This document shows, piece by piece, positions 1-6,739 of a stretch of DNA of 11,269 nucleotides; positions within the stretch are counted from its first letter, which is position 1; every line of letters starts with the position of its first letter. Origin of the DNA: Thermoplasmata archaeon (GTDB lineage Archaea > Thermoplasmatota > Thermoplasmata > WALJ01); NCBI GenBank assembly GCA_015522885.1, contig WALJ01000067.1, positions 1 through 11,269 of the forward strand, written 5' to 3'. A program made the translations under genes and the position numbers. The notes under the pieces were generated by a model. That model did not search any database and was not told where the DNA came from. It saw only the letters and a program-made list of their open reading frames with translations.

Positions 1-150
1 ATAATAGCCGTATTCATACTGTTGACCAATCCAATAAGCAGCCATGCTCTTGCAAGGGCGAGCTACAGAAGGGGTGTGAAGCTCTGGAAGGGGAGTGTGG
101 TGGACAAATACGGGCCGTATCTGAAGGAGAAAAAGGAGGGGAAAGCGTGA
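1..150 (+). CDS. mbxC: MrpG/MnhG-like subunit C of membrane-bound (MBS/Mbx-type) complex, 3' end only
   Basis: Only the last 49 codons are in the window, open at the left edge and ending in TGA at 148-150. The visible protein begins in a hydrophobic helix and continues with LTNPISSHALARASYRRG, the conserved MrpG/MnhG/MbhC signature (TxPxxSHxLARAAY), then a basic, lysine-rich C-terminus. In Mrp antiporters and MBH/MBS complexes this small three-helix subunit belongs to the ion-translocating membrane module. It is the first gene of the visible operon. Homologous operons carry two further small MrpE- and MrpF-like genes upstream, expected just left of the window. Its TGA overlaps the GTG start of the next gene as GTGA. 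The family is clear; assignment to MBS rather than MBH rests on the downstream genes. Confidence 0.88.
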   Translation: MIAVFILLTNPISSHALARASYRRGVKLWKGSVVDKYGPYLKEKKEGKA

Positions 151-392
151 TAGAGGTTGCCGTGGGATTTCTTGTAATCGCCATGATAATCTTTTCCGTT
201 TATGCGGCGGAAACAGGGGACCTGATGTATGCGGTGGTGGCTGTAATGGCCGTGAGCCTAATAGTTTCCATGCTTTTCTATGTACTGCAGGCCCCGGATG
301 TCGCAATGGCGGAAGCGGCCATAGGTGCGGGGCTGACGACCGCCGTGTTTGTTCTCGCAATAAAGAAAACAGAGAGGTATGAACATGATTAA
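147..392 (+). CDS. mbxD: MbhD/MbxD-like membrane subunit (DUF4040, equivalent to part of the MrpA C-terminus)
   Basis: An 81-residue protein with three predicted membrane helices (about residues 4-22, 26-46 and 53-73). Its best marker is QAPDVAMAEAAIGAG at residues 48-62, matching the conserved (G/Q)APDVAxxEAAxGAG segment of MbhD and the C-terminal part of MrpA, with acidic residues D51 and E56 retained. In homologous complexes it helps form the ion path of the Mrp-like module. The start is GTG at 147, chosen because an AAGGAGGGG-type Shine-Dalgarno sequence lies about 5 bases upstream and the start overlaps the previous stop as GTGA. The TAA stop (390-392) lies inside the next gene. Length is a little under that of characterised MbhD proteins. 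Confidence 0.88.
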   Translation: MIEVAVGFLVIAMIIFSVYAAETGDLMYAVVAVMAVSLIVSMLFYVLQAPDVAMAEAAIGAGLTTAVFVLAIKKTERYEHD

Positions 393-1074
393 AAGGCTTG
401 TATCAATAATCATTCTGGCAGTCGTGATAACATCCTTATTCATGGTTCTCTCGGAAACGGCACCTTTCGGAGATGACGAGACGGTGGTTTCCCATAGATA
501 CATCTACAAAGGCGTGGATGAAACCGGCTCCGCAAATCTGGTTACCGCTGTCGTTCTGAATTACAGGGGCTTCGATACCCTCGGAGAGGTTACCGTCCTG
601 TTCGTAGCGGCGACAGGTGTCGGTGCGGCTCTCTATACCCGTAAGCATCCGGTAAGAAAGAATAAGGTGGAGGCCAGCCTCATAGTAAAAACCGGCTCAA
701 AACTCCTATTTCCGATGATGCTCCTCTTCGGGGCGTACATCTTCGTACACGGGCATCTCACACCCGGCGGAGGATTTCAGGGAGGTGCCGTTATAGCCAC
801 CGCTTTTGTCTTCAAGTACATCTCGGATACAAGATATTCCATAGACCATGTGGGATTTACAAAGATGGAGAGCGCTTCGGGCATGATTTTCGCCGGCCTC
901 GGAATAATGGGGTTGCTTCTCGGAGGCTATTTTCTGCTCAACATACTGCCGAACGGAACCCCCGGAGAGCTGATAAGCGCCGGCATACTTCCGATAATCT
1001 ACATTGCCATAGGAATAAAGGTCGGAGCGGAGCTGACGGGGATAATCGACAGGATGATGGGGGTGGAGGCATGA
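385..1074 (+). CDS. mbxF: Fused MbhE + MbhF (MrpB/MnhB-like) membrane subunit
   Basis: 229 residues from ATG 385. Residues 1-85 resemble MbhE (MrpA C-terminal/MrpB N-terminal region): a signal-anchor-like helix (about 5-22), a polar loop, then NLVTAVVLNYRGFDTLGE at 51-68 and a helix. Residues 95-229 are the MnhB/MbhF domain with four helices and the hallmark FVHGHLTPGGGFQGGAV at about 120-136. Thermococcales MBH has separate E and F genes, while MBS/Mbx gene lists lack a separate E, so this fusion fits the MBS type. An ATG also exists at 379 (MNM...), but the AGAGAGG ribosome site at 371-377 sits only 1 base from it and 7 bases from 385, so 385 is preferred. The gene overlaps the previous one by 8 bases and ends as ATGA with the next. 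Confidence 0.88.
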   Translation: MIKRLVSIIILAVVITSLFMVLSETAPFGDDETVVSHRYIYKGVDETGSANLVTAVVLNYRGFDTLGEVTVLFVAATGVGAALYTRKHPVRKNKVEASLIVKTGSKLLFPMMLLFGAYIFVHGHLTPGGGFQGGAVIATAFVFKYISDTRYSIDHVGFTKMESASGMIFAGLGIMGLLLGGYFLLNILPNGTPGELISAGILPIIYIAIGIKVGAELTGIIDRMMGVEA

Positions 1075-1409
1075 TGTTCTACTTCGCTTCCGCCGCTCTG
1101 ATAGCCATCGGAATCTATATGCTGATGGTGAAGAAGAACCTGATAAAGATGATACTGGGCCTCAGCGTAATAGACAGCGGCGTGAATCTCCTGCTGATTT
1201 CCATAGGATACATAAACGGAAAGACCGCTCCGATAATCCAGCCCGGGGTGTCGCCCTCGAATGTGGTGGACCCGCTTCCTCAGGCTCTTGTGCTGACGAA
1301 CATAGTCATAGGCGTCTCGGTGACAGCCCTCGCCCTTTCCGTTGTGATAAGGGTTTACAAGCACTATAAGACGCTCAACTCATCAGAAGTGAGGGATTTG
1401 AAATGGTAA
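1071..1409 (+). CDS. mbxG: MrpC/NuoK-like membrane subunit G
   Basis: 112 residues with three predicted helices (about 4-20, 26-48 and 72-94). It carries the MnhC/MbhG marker VDPLPQALVLTNIVIG at residues 66-81, and the first loop KKNLIKMILGLSVIDSGVN matches the NuoK/MrpC pattern. In NuoK-type subunits this three-helix bundle contributes to the membrane ion pathway next to the antiporter-like subunits. The start ATG (1071) overlaps the previous TGA as ATGA and is preceded by GGGTGGAGG. A second ATG follows immediately at 1074, and the sequence does not separate the two well. The protein ends in a lone Trp created by the next gene's start region, overlapped by 7 bases. Confidence 0.9.
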   Translation: MMFYFASAALIAIGIYMLMVKKNLIKMILGLSVIDSGVNLLLISIGYINGKTAPIIQPGVSPSNVVDPLPQALVLTNIVIGVSVTALALSVVIRVYKHYKTLNSSEVRDLKW

Positions 1410-2857
1410 TAGACCCGACTCTTATGATAGGCGTTCCGCTTTTTATCGCATTTCTGATACCCGTATCCACATTCATAAACCGGAAATTTCCGAGATATCT
1501 CGCAGGCGGAACGATACTTTTCAATCTCATTCTTTCCATGCTGCTTCTGGATGCGGCCCTTAAATCCCCTGTCGTGTCTTACTTGGGCGGATGGAAGCCT
1601 CCTTTCGGTATAGTGCTCTATGCCGGGCCGTTGGGTGCGATGCTCGCGCTCCTCATATCCACGGTCTCCATACTCACATGGATATATCTGCCGGAGTACA
1701 TCGAGGGCGGAGACAAGGAGAAGTTCTACATGCTCTATCTCCTTCTGACTGCGGGAGCCACGGGGATGGTGCTCACAGGCGATCTGTTCAATCTATTCGT
1801 GTTCACGGAGATAACCGCTATAGCATCTTTTTCTCTTCTGGCATACAGCAAGGGAAAGGATGAGAAGGAGGCAATGGAAGCCACGATAAAATACATGATA
1901 ATAGGCTCCCTGAGCTCCGCATTTTTCCTTATCGGAATAGCACTTCTTTACAGCGTTACCGGCACGCTTAACATGGCAGACCTTTCTTCGAGAATCCCCC
2001 ATGCCGACCCGAGAACCGTTGCTATTTCCATGATGTTCATTATAACAGGCCTCGGCGTGGAAGCGGAGATGTTTCCCCTTAACGGCTGGACGCCCGACGC
2101 ATATACCGGTGCAAGCCATCCGGTGAGCGCTGTCTTTGCCGGAATAGTTGTCAAAGCCGGTTTCTATGCACTTGCAAGGGTGATATTCTCAATATACGCA
2201 AGTTCCACGGGCCTCGGAATCATGCTGGTCTTCGGGATAATCACCCTGATAATCGGCGAGTCCGCCGCTCTCAGACAGACTGACCTGAAAAGGATGTTAG
2301 CATACTCCTCCATAGGTCAGATGGGGTTGATAATAACGGCATTCGGAATGGGCACCCAGTTGAGCCTTGTCGGGGGCCTTTATGCCCTGCTGAACCATGC
2401 CTTTGCCAAGACCCTCCTCTTCATGTCCGCAGGCGCATTCATCCTTTCGCTGGGCACGAGAAACATAGGGGCTCTGGACGGAATGGGAAAGAAGATGCCG
2501 GTCAACTCGATTCTCTTCACGATAGGCGCCTTTTCAATAATGGGCCTCCCGTTCTTCGGGGGCTTCATATCGAAGATAGTGATAATCTACGCATCGATGG
2601 ATGCGGGTTACATGCTGATTGCCATATTGATACTCTCGGCCAGCGTCATAGAACTCGTTTATTTCCTGAGGGTCGTGCAGAGGATATGGATGAGGGAACC
2701 GGGAGATAGCGAGGTGAAAAAGGCATCGAATGCCAGTATAATCTCCATGATGGTTCTTGCGGCAATAGTGATTGTCATGGGCATATATCCGCAGGCATTC
2801 TTCAGGATACTGGGACCAGCGGCCGGAGAGCTTCTCAAAGCGATAGGAGGTGCATAA
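1403..2857 (+). CDS. mbxH: MrpD/NuoN-like antiporter subunit H
   Basis: 484 residues, highly hydrophobic, about 14 helices, of the proton-conducting transporter family (MrpD, NuoL/M/N, MbhH). Likely ion-path residues are E136 (GDLFNLFVFTEITA), K251 (GIVVKAGFYALARV), the H332/K336 pair (LNHAFAKTLLF) and K391 (GGFISKIVIIY). Where most family members have Lys in helix 7 (KAxxxPxxxWLPDAY), this protein has GVEAEMFPLNGWTPDAY, with E220 at the Lys position and another Glu at 222. I recall similar GVEAxxFP variants in archaeal MbhH-type subunits, so this may be a subtype feature. In MBH/MBS structures subunit H lies at the interface between the Mrp-like and redox-linked halves. Start ATG 1403 has GAGGGAT upstream; the stop TAA abuts the next ATG. 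Confidence 0.9.
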   Translation: MVIDPTLMIGVPLFIAFLIPVSTFINRKFPRYLAGGTILFNLILSMLLLDAALKSPVVSYLGGWKPPFGIVLYAGPLGAMLALLISTVSILTWIYLPEYIEGGDKEKFYMLYLLLTAGATGMVLTGDLFNLFVFTEITAIASFSLLAYSKGKDEKEAMEATIKYMIIGSLSSAFFLIGIALLYSVTGTLNMADLSSRIPHADPRTVAISMMFIITGLGVEAEMFPLNGWTPDAYTGASHPVSAVFAGIVVKAGFYALARVIFSIYASSTGLGIMLVFGIITLIIGESAALRQTDLKRMLAYSSIGQMGLIITAFGMGTQLSLVGGLYALLNHAFAKTLLFMSAGAFILSLGTRNIGALDGMGKKMPVNSILFTIGAFSIMGLPFFGGFISKIVIIYASMDAGYMLIAILILSASVIELVYFLRVVQRIWMREPGDSEVKKASNASIISMMVLAAIVIVMGIYPQAFFRILGPAAGELLKAIGGA

Positions 2858-4756
2858 ATGCTCGAATTTCTCAATCCGATGCTGAGACCGGAATGGATGA
2901 TATCTCTGCTGTTCATAGGCGCTCTTCTCACATATTTCGCAGGCAAAGTTTCCTCGGCTCTCAGAACGACATTTGCGATAATATTCTCTGTCTTCGTCGC
3001 TTTTCTGGTATTTCTCTCAGGCAGCAGGGATGTGCTGACATACTGGCGACCCTCGGCAAGCCCTATGGGATTTCGCTTCGTTCTCTCGATAAACGCGCTC
3101 TCATGGTTCTTTGCGCTGATGATTTCGATGGTTTCCGCTCTTACAATAGTGTATTCCGCAGGATTCGGAAAGAATACGGAGAAGGACAATGCGTTCTACG
3201 GCCTAAACCTCCTGCTCATGGGTGCTATGCTCGGCGTTGTCTTCTCGGGAGACATGCTCTCGTTCTTCATATTCTGGGAGATAATGACGCTCGCTTCCTA
3301 TCTGCTCACAACCCTTGCAGGAAAGAGGGCTGAAAAGGGAGCGCTCAACTACATGATAATAAGCACGGCGGGAGCATATTCCATACTGATAGGAATGACC
3401 ATGATATATACCCGCTTCGGAACCCTCGAGTTCTCCGGGCTCGCATCCGTGATGGGCGGTGCCGACCCGATGTTTCTCCTCATAACATTGAGCATGCTCG
3501 GGATAGGTTTTGCCGTCAAAGCCGCTCTAGCACCGTTCTATGTATGGGCACCACCCGCATACTCCGAAGCTCCCGACAGCTTTACTCCTGTGTTCTCCGG
3601 TGCTCTATCAAAACTCGGTCCCTACGGTTTCACGCTCTTCATGTACGGGATAGTCGGACTGCCTGCTCTCGCAAAGATGGGGACATTCAGAGGAATCTCG
3701 GATTTCGGGTACATAATCGCGCTCCTCGGCTCCATAACTGCGGTTATAGCGACCCTATATGCAATCGCTCAGGACGACATAAAGAAACTTCTGGCGTATT
3801 CGAGCATAAGTCAGCTCGGATATGTGATGATGGGAATAGGTATAGGGACATCCATCGGCGTTGCCGGAGGGCTTTATCATGCGCTCAACCATGCGATATT
3901 CAAGACAACGCTGTTCATGGGCGCAGGTGTTCTGATATACACAACCGGCTCAAGAAAGCTCAGCGACATGGGCGGACTCGGAACGAAGATGCCGATAACA
4001 TTCCTCACAATGCTCATAGCGATATTCGCTCTGGCGGGTATTCCTATGACCGGTGGATTCGGCTCGAAGTGGCTGCTTTATGAAGCGGCTATAGACAAGA
4101 AGTTCGTGCTCATCGCTCCTCTGGCTTTCATAGCAAGCGTGGGAGCCTTCCTTTATTCGTTCAGGATACTTCAGTCCGCATTTCTGGGACAGCTGCCGGA
4201 GAGACTGAAAGGCGCAAAGGACCCGTCTCCCCTGATAACGATTCCCATGCTCTTCTTCGCAGGTCTGCTGGTTCTCTTCGGAATAGCTCCCGGGATACCT
4301 CTCGGCATCATAGCATCTGTAGAATCATATCTGGGAATTCCGGCCCTGAATGTTTCCACCTATTCGGTGTATCTGGGAGCCAATTTCGGAGCATACAACG
4401 CATTCACGGTGATGACCGTAATAACTCTGGCGCTCCTCGTTGCTCTGGCGCTTTTCTTTATTGCGAAGAAATCCAGAAAAGTCGGGCAGACAGATACATA
4501 CATGGCGGGAGAGGTTCCCGAGCATCATGTCGATCTTTATCTTCATTATTCGATGAACTTTTACAGGCCTCTGGAAAGGATATTCGCACCGTATCTGAGG
4601 AATAGGCTGGAAAGGCTCTACGATGCGTTCGGAAGCGGTTATGAGCTCATATCCGAGGGAATAAGGCGAATTTACACCGGAGATGTGCAGCACTATGTCT
4701 ATTATGTGATGGTGTTTCTGGCAGTGATGATACTTGCAGGATGGTGGTGGCTATGA
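2858..4756 (+). CDS. mbxH': Second MrpD/NuoL-like antiporter subunit H' with C-terminal extension
   Basis: 632 residues, the longest protein here and clearly longer than subunit H. Residues 1-480 form the antiporter core. Canonical charged residues are kept: E141 (FFIFWEIMTLASY), K221 (GFAVKAALAPFYVW), K252 (GALSKLGPYGF), H345/K349 (LNHAIFKTTLF) and K404 (GGFGSKWLLYEA). Residues 515-536 are a further helix, followed by an amphipathic region (about 560-610) with YTGDVQHYVYY, similar to C-terminal ends of NuoL/HyfB-type subunits, and a final helix ending in WWWL. A second H-type subunit is a hallmark separating MBS (Mbx) from MBH operons. The gene starts directly after the previous TAA, behind a strong AGGAGGTG site (2845-2851), and its TGA overlaps the next ATG as ATGA. 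Confidence 0.9.
   Translation: MLEFLNPMLRPEWMISLLFIGALLTYFAGKVSSALRTTFAIIFSVFVAFLVFLSGSRDVLTYWRPSASPMGFRFVLSINALSWFFALMISMVSALTIVYSAGFGKNTEKDNAFYGLNLLLMGAMLGVVFSGDMLSFFIFWEIMTLASYLLTTLAGKRAEKGALNYMIISTAGAYSILIGMTMIYTRFGTLEFSGLASVMGGADPMFLLITLSMLGIGFAVKAALAPFYVWAPPAYSEAPDSFTPVFSGALSKLGPYGFTLFMYGIVGLPALAKMGTFRGISDFGYIIALLGSITAVIATLYAIAQDDIKKLLAYSSISQLGYVMMGIGIGTSIGVAGGLYHALNHAIFKTTLFMGAGVLIYTTGSRKLSDMGGLGTKMPITFLTMLIAIFALAGIPMTGGFGSKWLLYEAAIDKKFVLIAPLAFIASVGAFLYSFRILQSAFLGQLPERLKGAKDPSPLITIPMLFFAGLLVLFGIAPGIPLGIIASVESYLGIPALNVSTYSVYLGANFGAYNAFTVMTVITLALLVALALFFIAKKSRKVGQTDTYMAGEVPEHHVDLYLHYSMNFYRPLERIFAPYLRNRLERLYDAFGSGYELISEGIRRIYTGDVQHYVYYVMVFLAVMILAGWWWL
4743..4755 (+). promoter_or_regulatory. 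GGTGGTGG ribosome site with ATGA coupling at the mbxH'/mbxM junction
   Basis: GGTGGTGG at 4743-4750 lies just before ATG 4753, whose last bases form the TGA stop of mbxH'. The same bases encode the Trp-Trp-Trp run at the end of H'. The site favours the ATG at 4753 over the ATG at 4741, which has no properly spaced ribosome site. Confidence 0.5.
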
Positions 4757-5682
4757 TTGCGGAAATACTTGTTTTGATATTCATGCCGGTCTTCGTGAGC
4801 TTTATGGGGCTTCTTTTTATGGGTATTCAGAGGAAGATAACCGCAAGGGTACAGAACCGTATAGGCCCGCCTTTCTATCAGCAGTTCATAGATGTCATGA
4901 AACTGTTCTCAAAGAGAGAGAACATTGGCCACAACTGGGTCTTCGATATAGGCCCGATATTTGCAATAGTAGGCATGCTTACCACCATGCTCTTTATACC
5001 CATGGGTGGATTCCGGCTTCTGAGTATGGACGGAGACCTGATAGTTGTCATGTATCTCCTTGTGATATCCGGCCTTGGAATGGCTCTGGGAGCAGGCGCA
5101 TCCGGAAATCCGAATGCAGGCATAGGAGTGATGAGAGGACTGACCCTTATGATGGCCTATGAGATGCCTTTTGTAATCTCGGTCCTCGCAGTCATGGTGT
5201 ACTACCATACGACATCTCTGGCCGAAATAGTTGGTATGCAGAGCGGTATGTGGGCTTTGATTATACTTCCGTTATCCGCTCTTGTGGCAGACATGGCACT
5301 TCAGGCTCAATTCGGAAAGAAGCCTTTTGACCAGCCTATAGCACCGGCCGAAGTGGCTACCGGACCTATTGTAGAATACGGAGGAAAGTATCTCGGTATG
5401 CTGATGGTGGCTCATTCGATAGGCATGTTCGTTGAAGCGGGACTTTTCATAGACATATTCCTCGGAGGGGGATTGCTATTCCACCAGCCCGGCATCATCT
5501 GGCAGGTATTCAACTTTCTGTTCTGGGTTCTCCTCGTGTTTGCTCTCTATACCCTTGCTGTTCTCGTCAATGCCATAATGCCCAGATATAGAATAGACCA
5601 GGCCTTTGTGTTCTACTGGAAATGGCCGACAATAATAGCCATAATCGGTCTTGCTTATGCTCTGGGGGTGAGTGTTTGGTAG
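4753..5682 (+). CDS. mbxM: NuoH/HyfC-like membrane anchor subunit M
   Basis: 309 residues with about eight helices, of the NuoH/Nqo8/MbhM family, which anchors the peripheral redox arm to the membrane and couples electron transfer to ion movement. Family landmarks: RVQNRIGPPFYQQ at about 32-44 (usually GRxGPxxxG) followed by DVMKLFSK, AYEMPFVIS at 135-143, a cytosolic loop with KPFDQP (190-195), PAEVATGP and VEYGGKY (about 198-213), and RYRIDQAFVFYWKW at 278-291. The loop reads DQPIAPAEVATG instead of the common DLPEAExEIVxG, so some loop glutamates are missing while E200 and E208 remain. ATG 4741 would add MVVA but has AGG directly against it. ATG 4753 overlaps the previous TGA as ATGA, with GGTGGTGG just upstream, so it is preferred. 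Confidence 0.9.
   Translation: MIAEILVLIFMPVFVSFMGLLFMGIQRKITARVQNRIGPPFYQQFIDVMKLFSKRENIGHNWVFDIGPIFAIVGMLTTMLFIPMGGFRLLSMDGDLIVVMYLLVISGLGMALGAGASGNPNAGIGVMRGLTLMMAYEMPFVISVLAVMVYYHTTSLAEIVGMQSGMWALIILPLSALVADMALQAQFGKKPFDQPIAPAEVATGPIVEYGGKYLGMLMVAHSIGMFVEAGLFIDIFLGGGLLFHQPGIIWQVFNFLFWVLLVFALYTLAVLVNAIMPRYRIDQAFVFYWKWPTIIAIIGLAYALGVSVW
5664..5678 (+). promoter_or_regulatory. Ribosome binding site and TTG start deciding the mbxJ N-terminus
   Basis: GGGGGTGAG at 5664-5672 lies about 4 bases before TTG at 5676, inside the last codons of mbxM. It is the only good Shine-Dalgarno match near any possible start of the NuoB-like gene and gives a 7-base overlap with the upstream stop, matching the coupling seen at the other junctions of this operon. 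Confidence 0.6.
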
Positions 5683-6251
5683 ATGATGAAAAGATTGTTT
5701 CCGAAGACATGGGCGTTCAGGTTGAAAAGAATGAAAATATGGAGATGCGCTCCTTCGGAACCGTTAAGAGATGGGCCACGAAGCGCTCCCTCTGGATGGT
5801 ACACTACTGTACGGGATGCGGTGGGATTGAACTCGCCCCCCTTATGACATCCAGATACGATATGGAAAGGTTCGGTATGCACCCTATGGTCACTCCGAGG
5901 CAGTCCGATGTCCTTCTGATAACGGGATATGTGAACATAAAGACCCTCAAAAGGATAATCAGAACCTACGAGCAGATGCCAGACCCGAAATATGTGATTG
6001 CTTTCGGCTCGTGCCCCATAAACGGAGGGCCTTACTGGGATTCCTATGCGACTATAAACCATCTGGACAAGTACATCCCCATTGACCTCTATATAGCCGG
6101 ATGTATGCCGAGACCCCAGTCAATAGTCAGGGCCTTCGAAGACCTCATGGATATGATACAGGACGGCACGGCAGACGGATACATGAGATACAAAAAATAT
6201 TATGAGCCCTACAAAGCCAATCAGGAGAAGATATTCAGGAAGTGGTGGTGA
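5676..6251 (+). CDS. mbxJ: NuoB-like [4Fe-4S] subunit J (small subunit type)
   Basis: 191 residues if translation begins at TTG 5676. It belongs to the NuoB/hydrogenase small-subunit family, which holds the [4Fe-4S] cluster nearest the catalytic subunit. All four ligands are visible: C45 and C48 (HYCTGCGGIELAP), C113 (FGSCPINGGPY) and C143 (AGCMPRPQSI). The region around RYDMERFG (60-67) and the GCxPRPQ motif is typical of MbhJ/HycG. The start is uncertain. TTG 5676 has GGGGGTGAG about 4 bases upstream and overlaps the previous TAG by 7 bases, matching the coupling style of the operon. ATG 5622 would overlap subunit M by 61 bases and has no ribosome site; ATG 5709 also lacks one. About 40 charged residues precede the first cysteine motif. 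The protein ends in KWW. Confidence 0.91.
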   Translation: MVDDEKIVSEDMGVQVEKNENMEMRSFGTVKRWATKRSLWMVHYCTGCGGIELAPLMTSRYDMERFGMHPMVTPRQSDVLLITGYVNIKTLKRIIRTYEQMPDPKYVIAFGSCPINGGPYWDSYATINHLDKYIPIDLYIAGCMPRPQSIVRAFEDLMDMIQDGTADGYMRYKKYYEPYKANQEKIFRKWW

Positions 6252-6739
6252 TGTCCGAGCAGGAAATTGCGGAAAGGATTGCAAAGTTTCCAGGCGCCGA
6301 TGTTGAGGTGCTCAGAAAGGGACAGATTGCGGTGAAAGTGCCTGCGGAGAAAGGCCATGATGCCGCCGCTTACTTGAAGAAGATGGGATTCGCTCATCTG
6401 GTTGCCGTGGAGTATGTGGACTGGATAAAGGAGAATGAGTTTGAGCTTGTTTACAACCTGTTCTCATACAAAATGAAGATGAGAGCCTTCCTTAAAGTGA
6501 GAATTCCAAGGGATAAGCCTGAGTACATAACATTCATGGACCTCTGGCCGATTGCAATGACACATGAGAGGGAAGCGCATGAGATGATGGGGATTGTCTT
6601 CAGGAAAAATCCCAACCTGACTCCTTTCATACTTGAGGACTGGAAGAATTTGCCTCCAATGAGAAAGGACTTCGATTCCAGGAAATATGTTAAAGATAAG
6701 TATGACAGCATACCCTTTGCCGAGGGGGGAGAGCAGTGA
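6251..6739 (+). CDS. mbxK: NuoC-like (30 kDa-type) subunit K
   Basis: 162 residues from ATG 6251, soluble, of the NuoC/Nqo5/MbhK family. It has no cofactor ligands and acts as a structural partner of subunit L in the peripheral arm. The diagnostic segment DLWPIAMTHEREAHEMMGI lies at residues 97-115, followed by a PF-LEDW-PPMRKDF block at about 125-141, both classic for the family. Three in-frame GTG codons (6242, 6245, 6248) sit just upstream, but they form part of the AGGAAGTGGTGG ribosome-binding region, and the ATG overlaps the J stop as TGATG, so ATG 6251 is chosen. It ends with GTGA shared with subunit L. Confidence 0.9.
   Translation: MSEQEIAERIAKFPGADVEVLRKGQIAVKVPAEKGHDAAAYLKKMGFAHLVAVEYVDWIKENEFELVYNLFSYKMKMRAFLKVRIPRDKPEYITFMDLWPIAMTHEREAHEMMGIVFRKNPNLTPFILEDWKNLPPMRKDFDSRKYVKDKYDSIPFAEGGEQ

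Noticed and set aside
1..4756. Stand-alone Mrp Na+/H+ antiporter operon.
   Set aside because: The Mrp-like genes run without a break into NuoH-, NuoB-, NuoC-, NuoD- and NuoI-like genes, and the order matches MBH/MBS operons.
5622..5675. Start of the NuoB-like gene at ATG 5622.
   Set aside because: It would overlap subunit M by 61 bases, has no ribosome site, and adds a sequence that looks like an out-of-frame copy of M codons.
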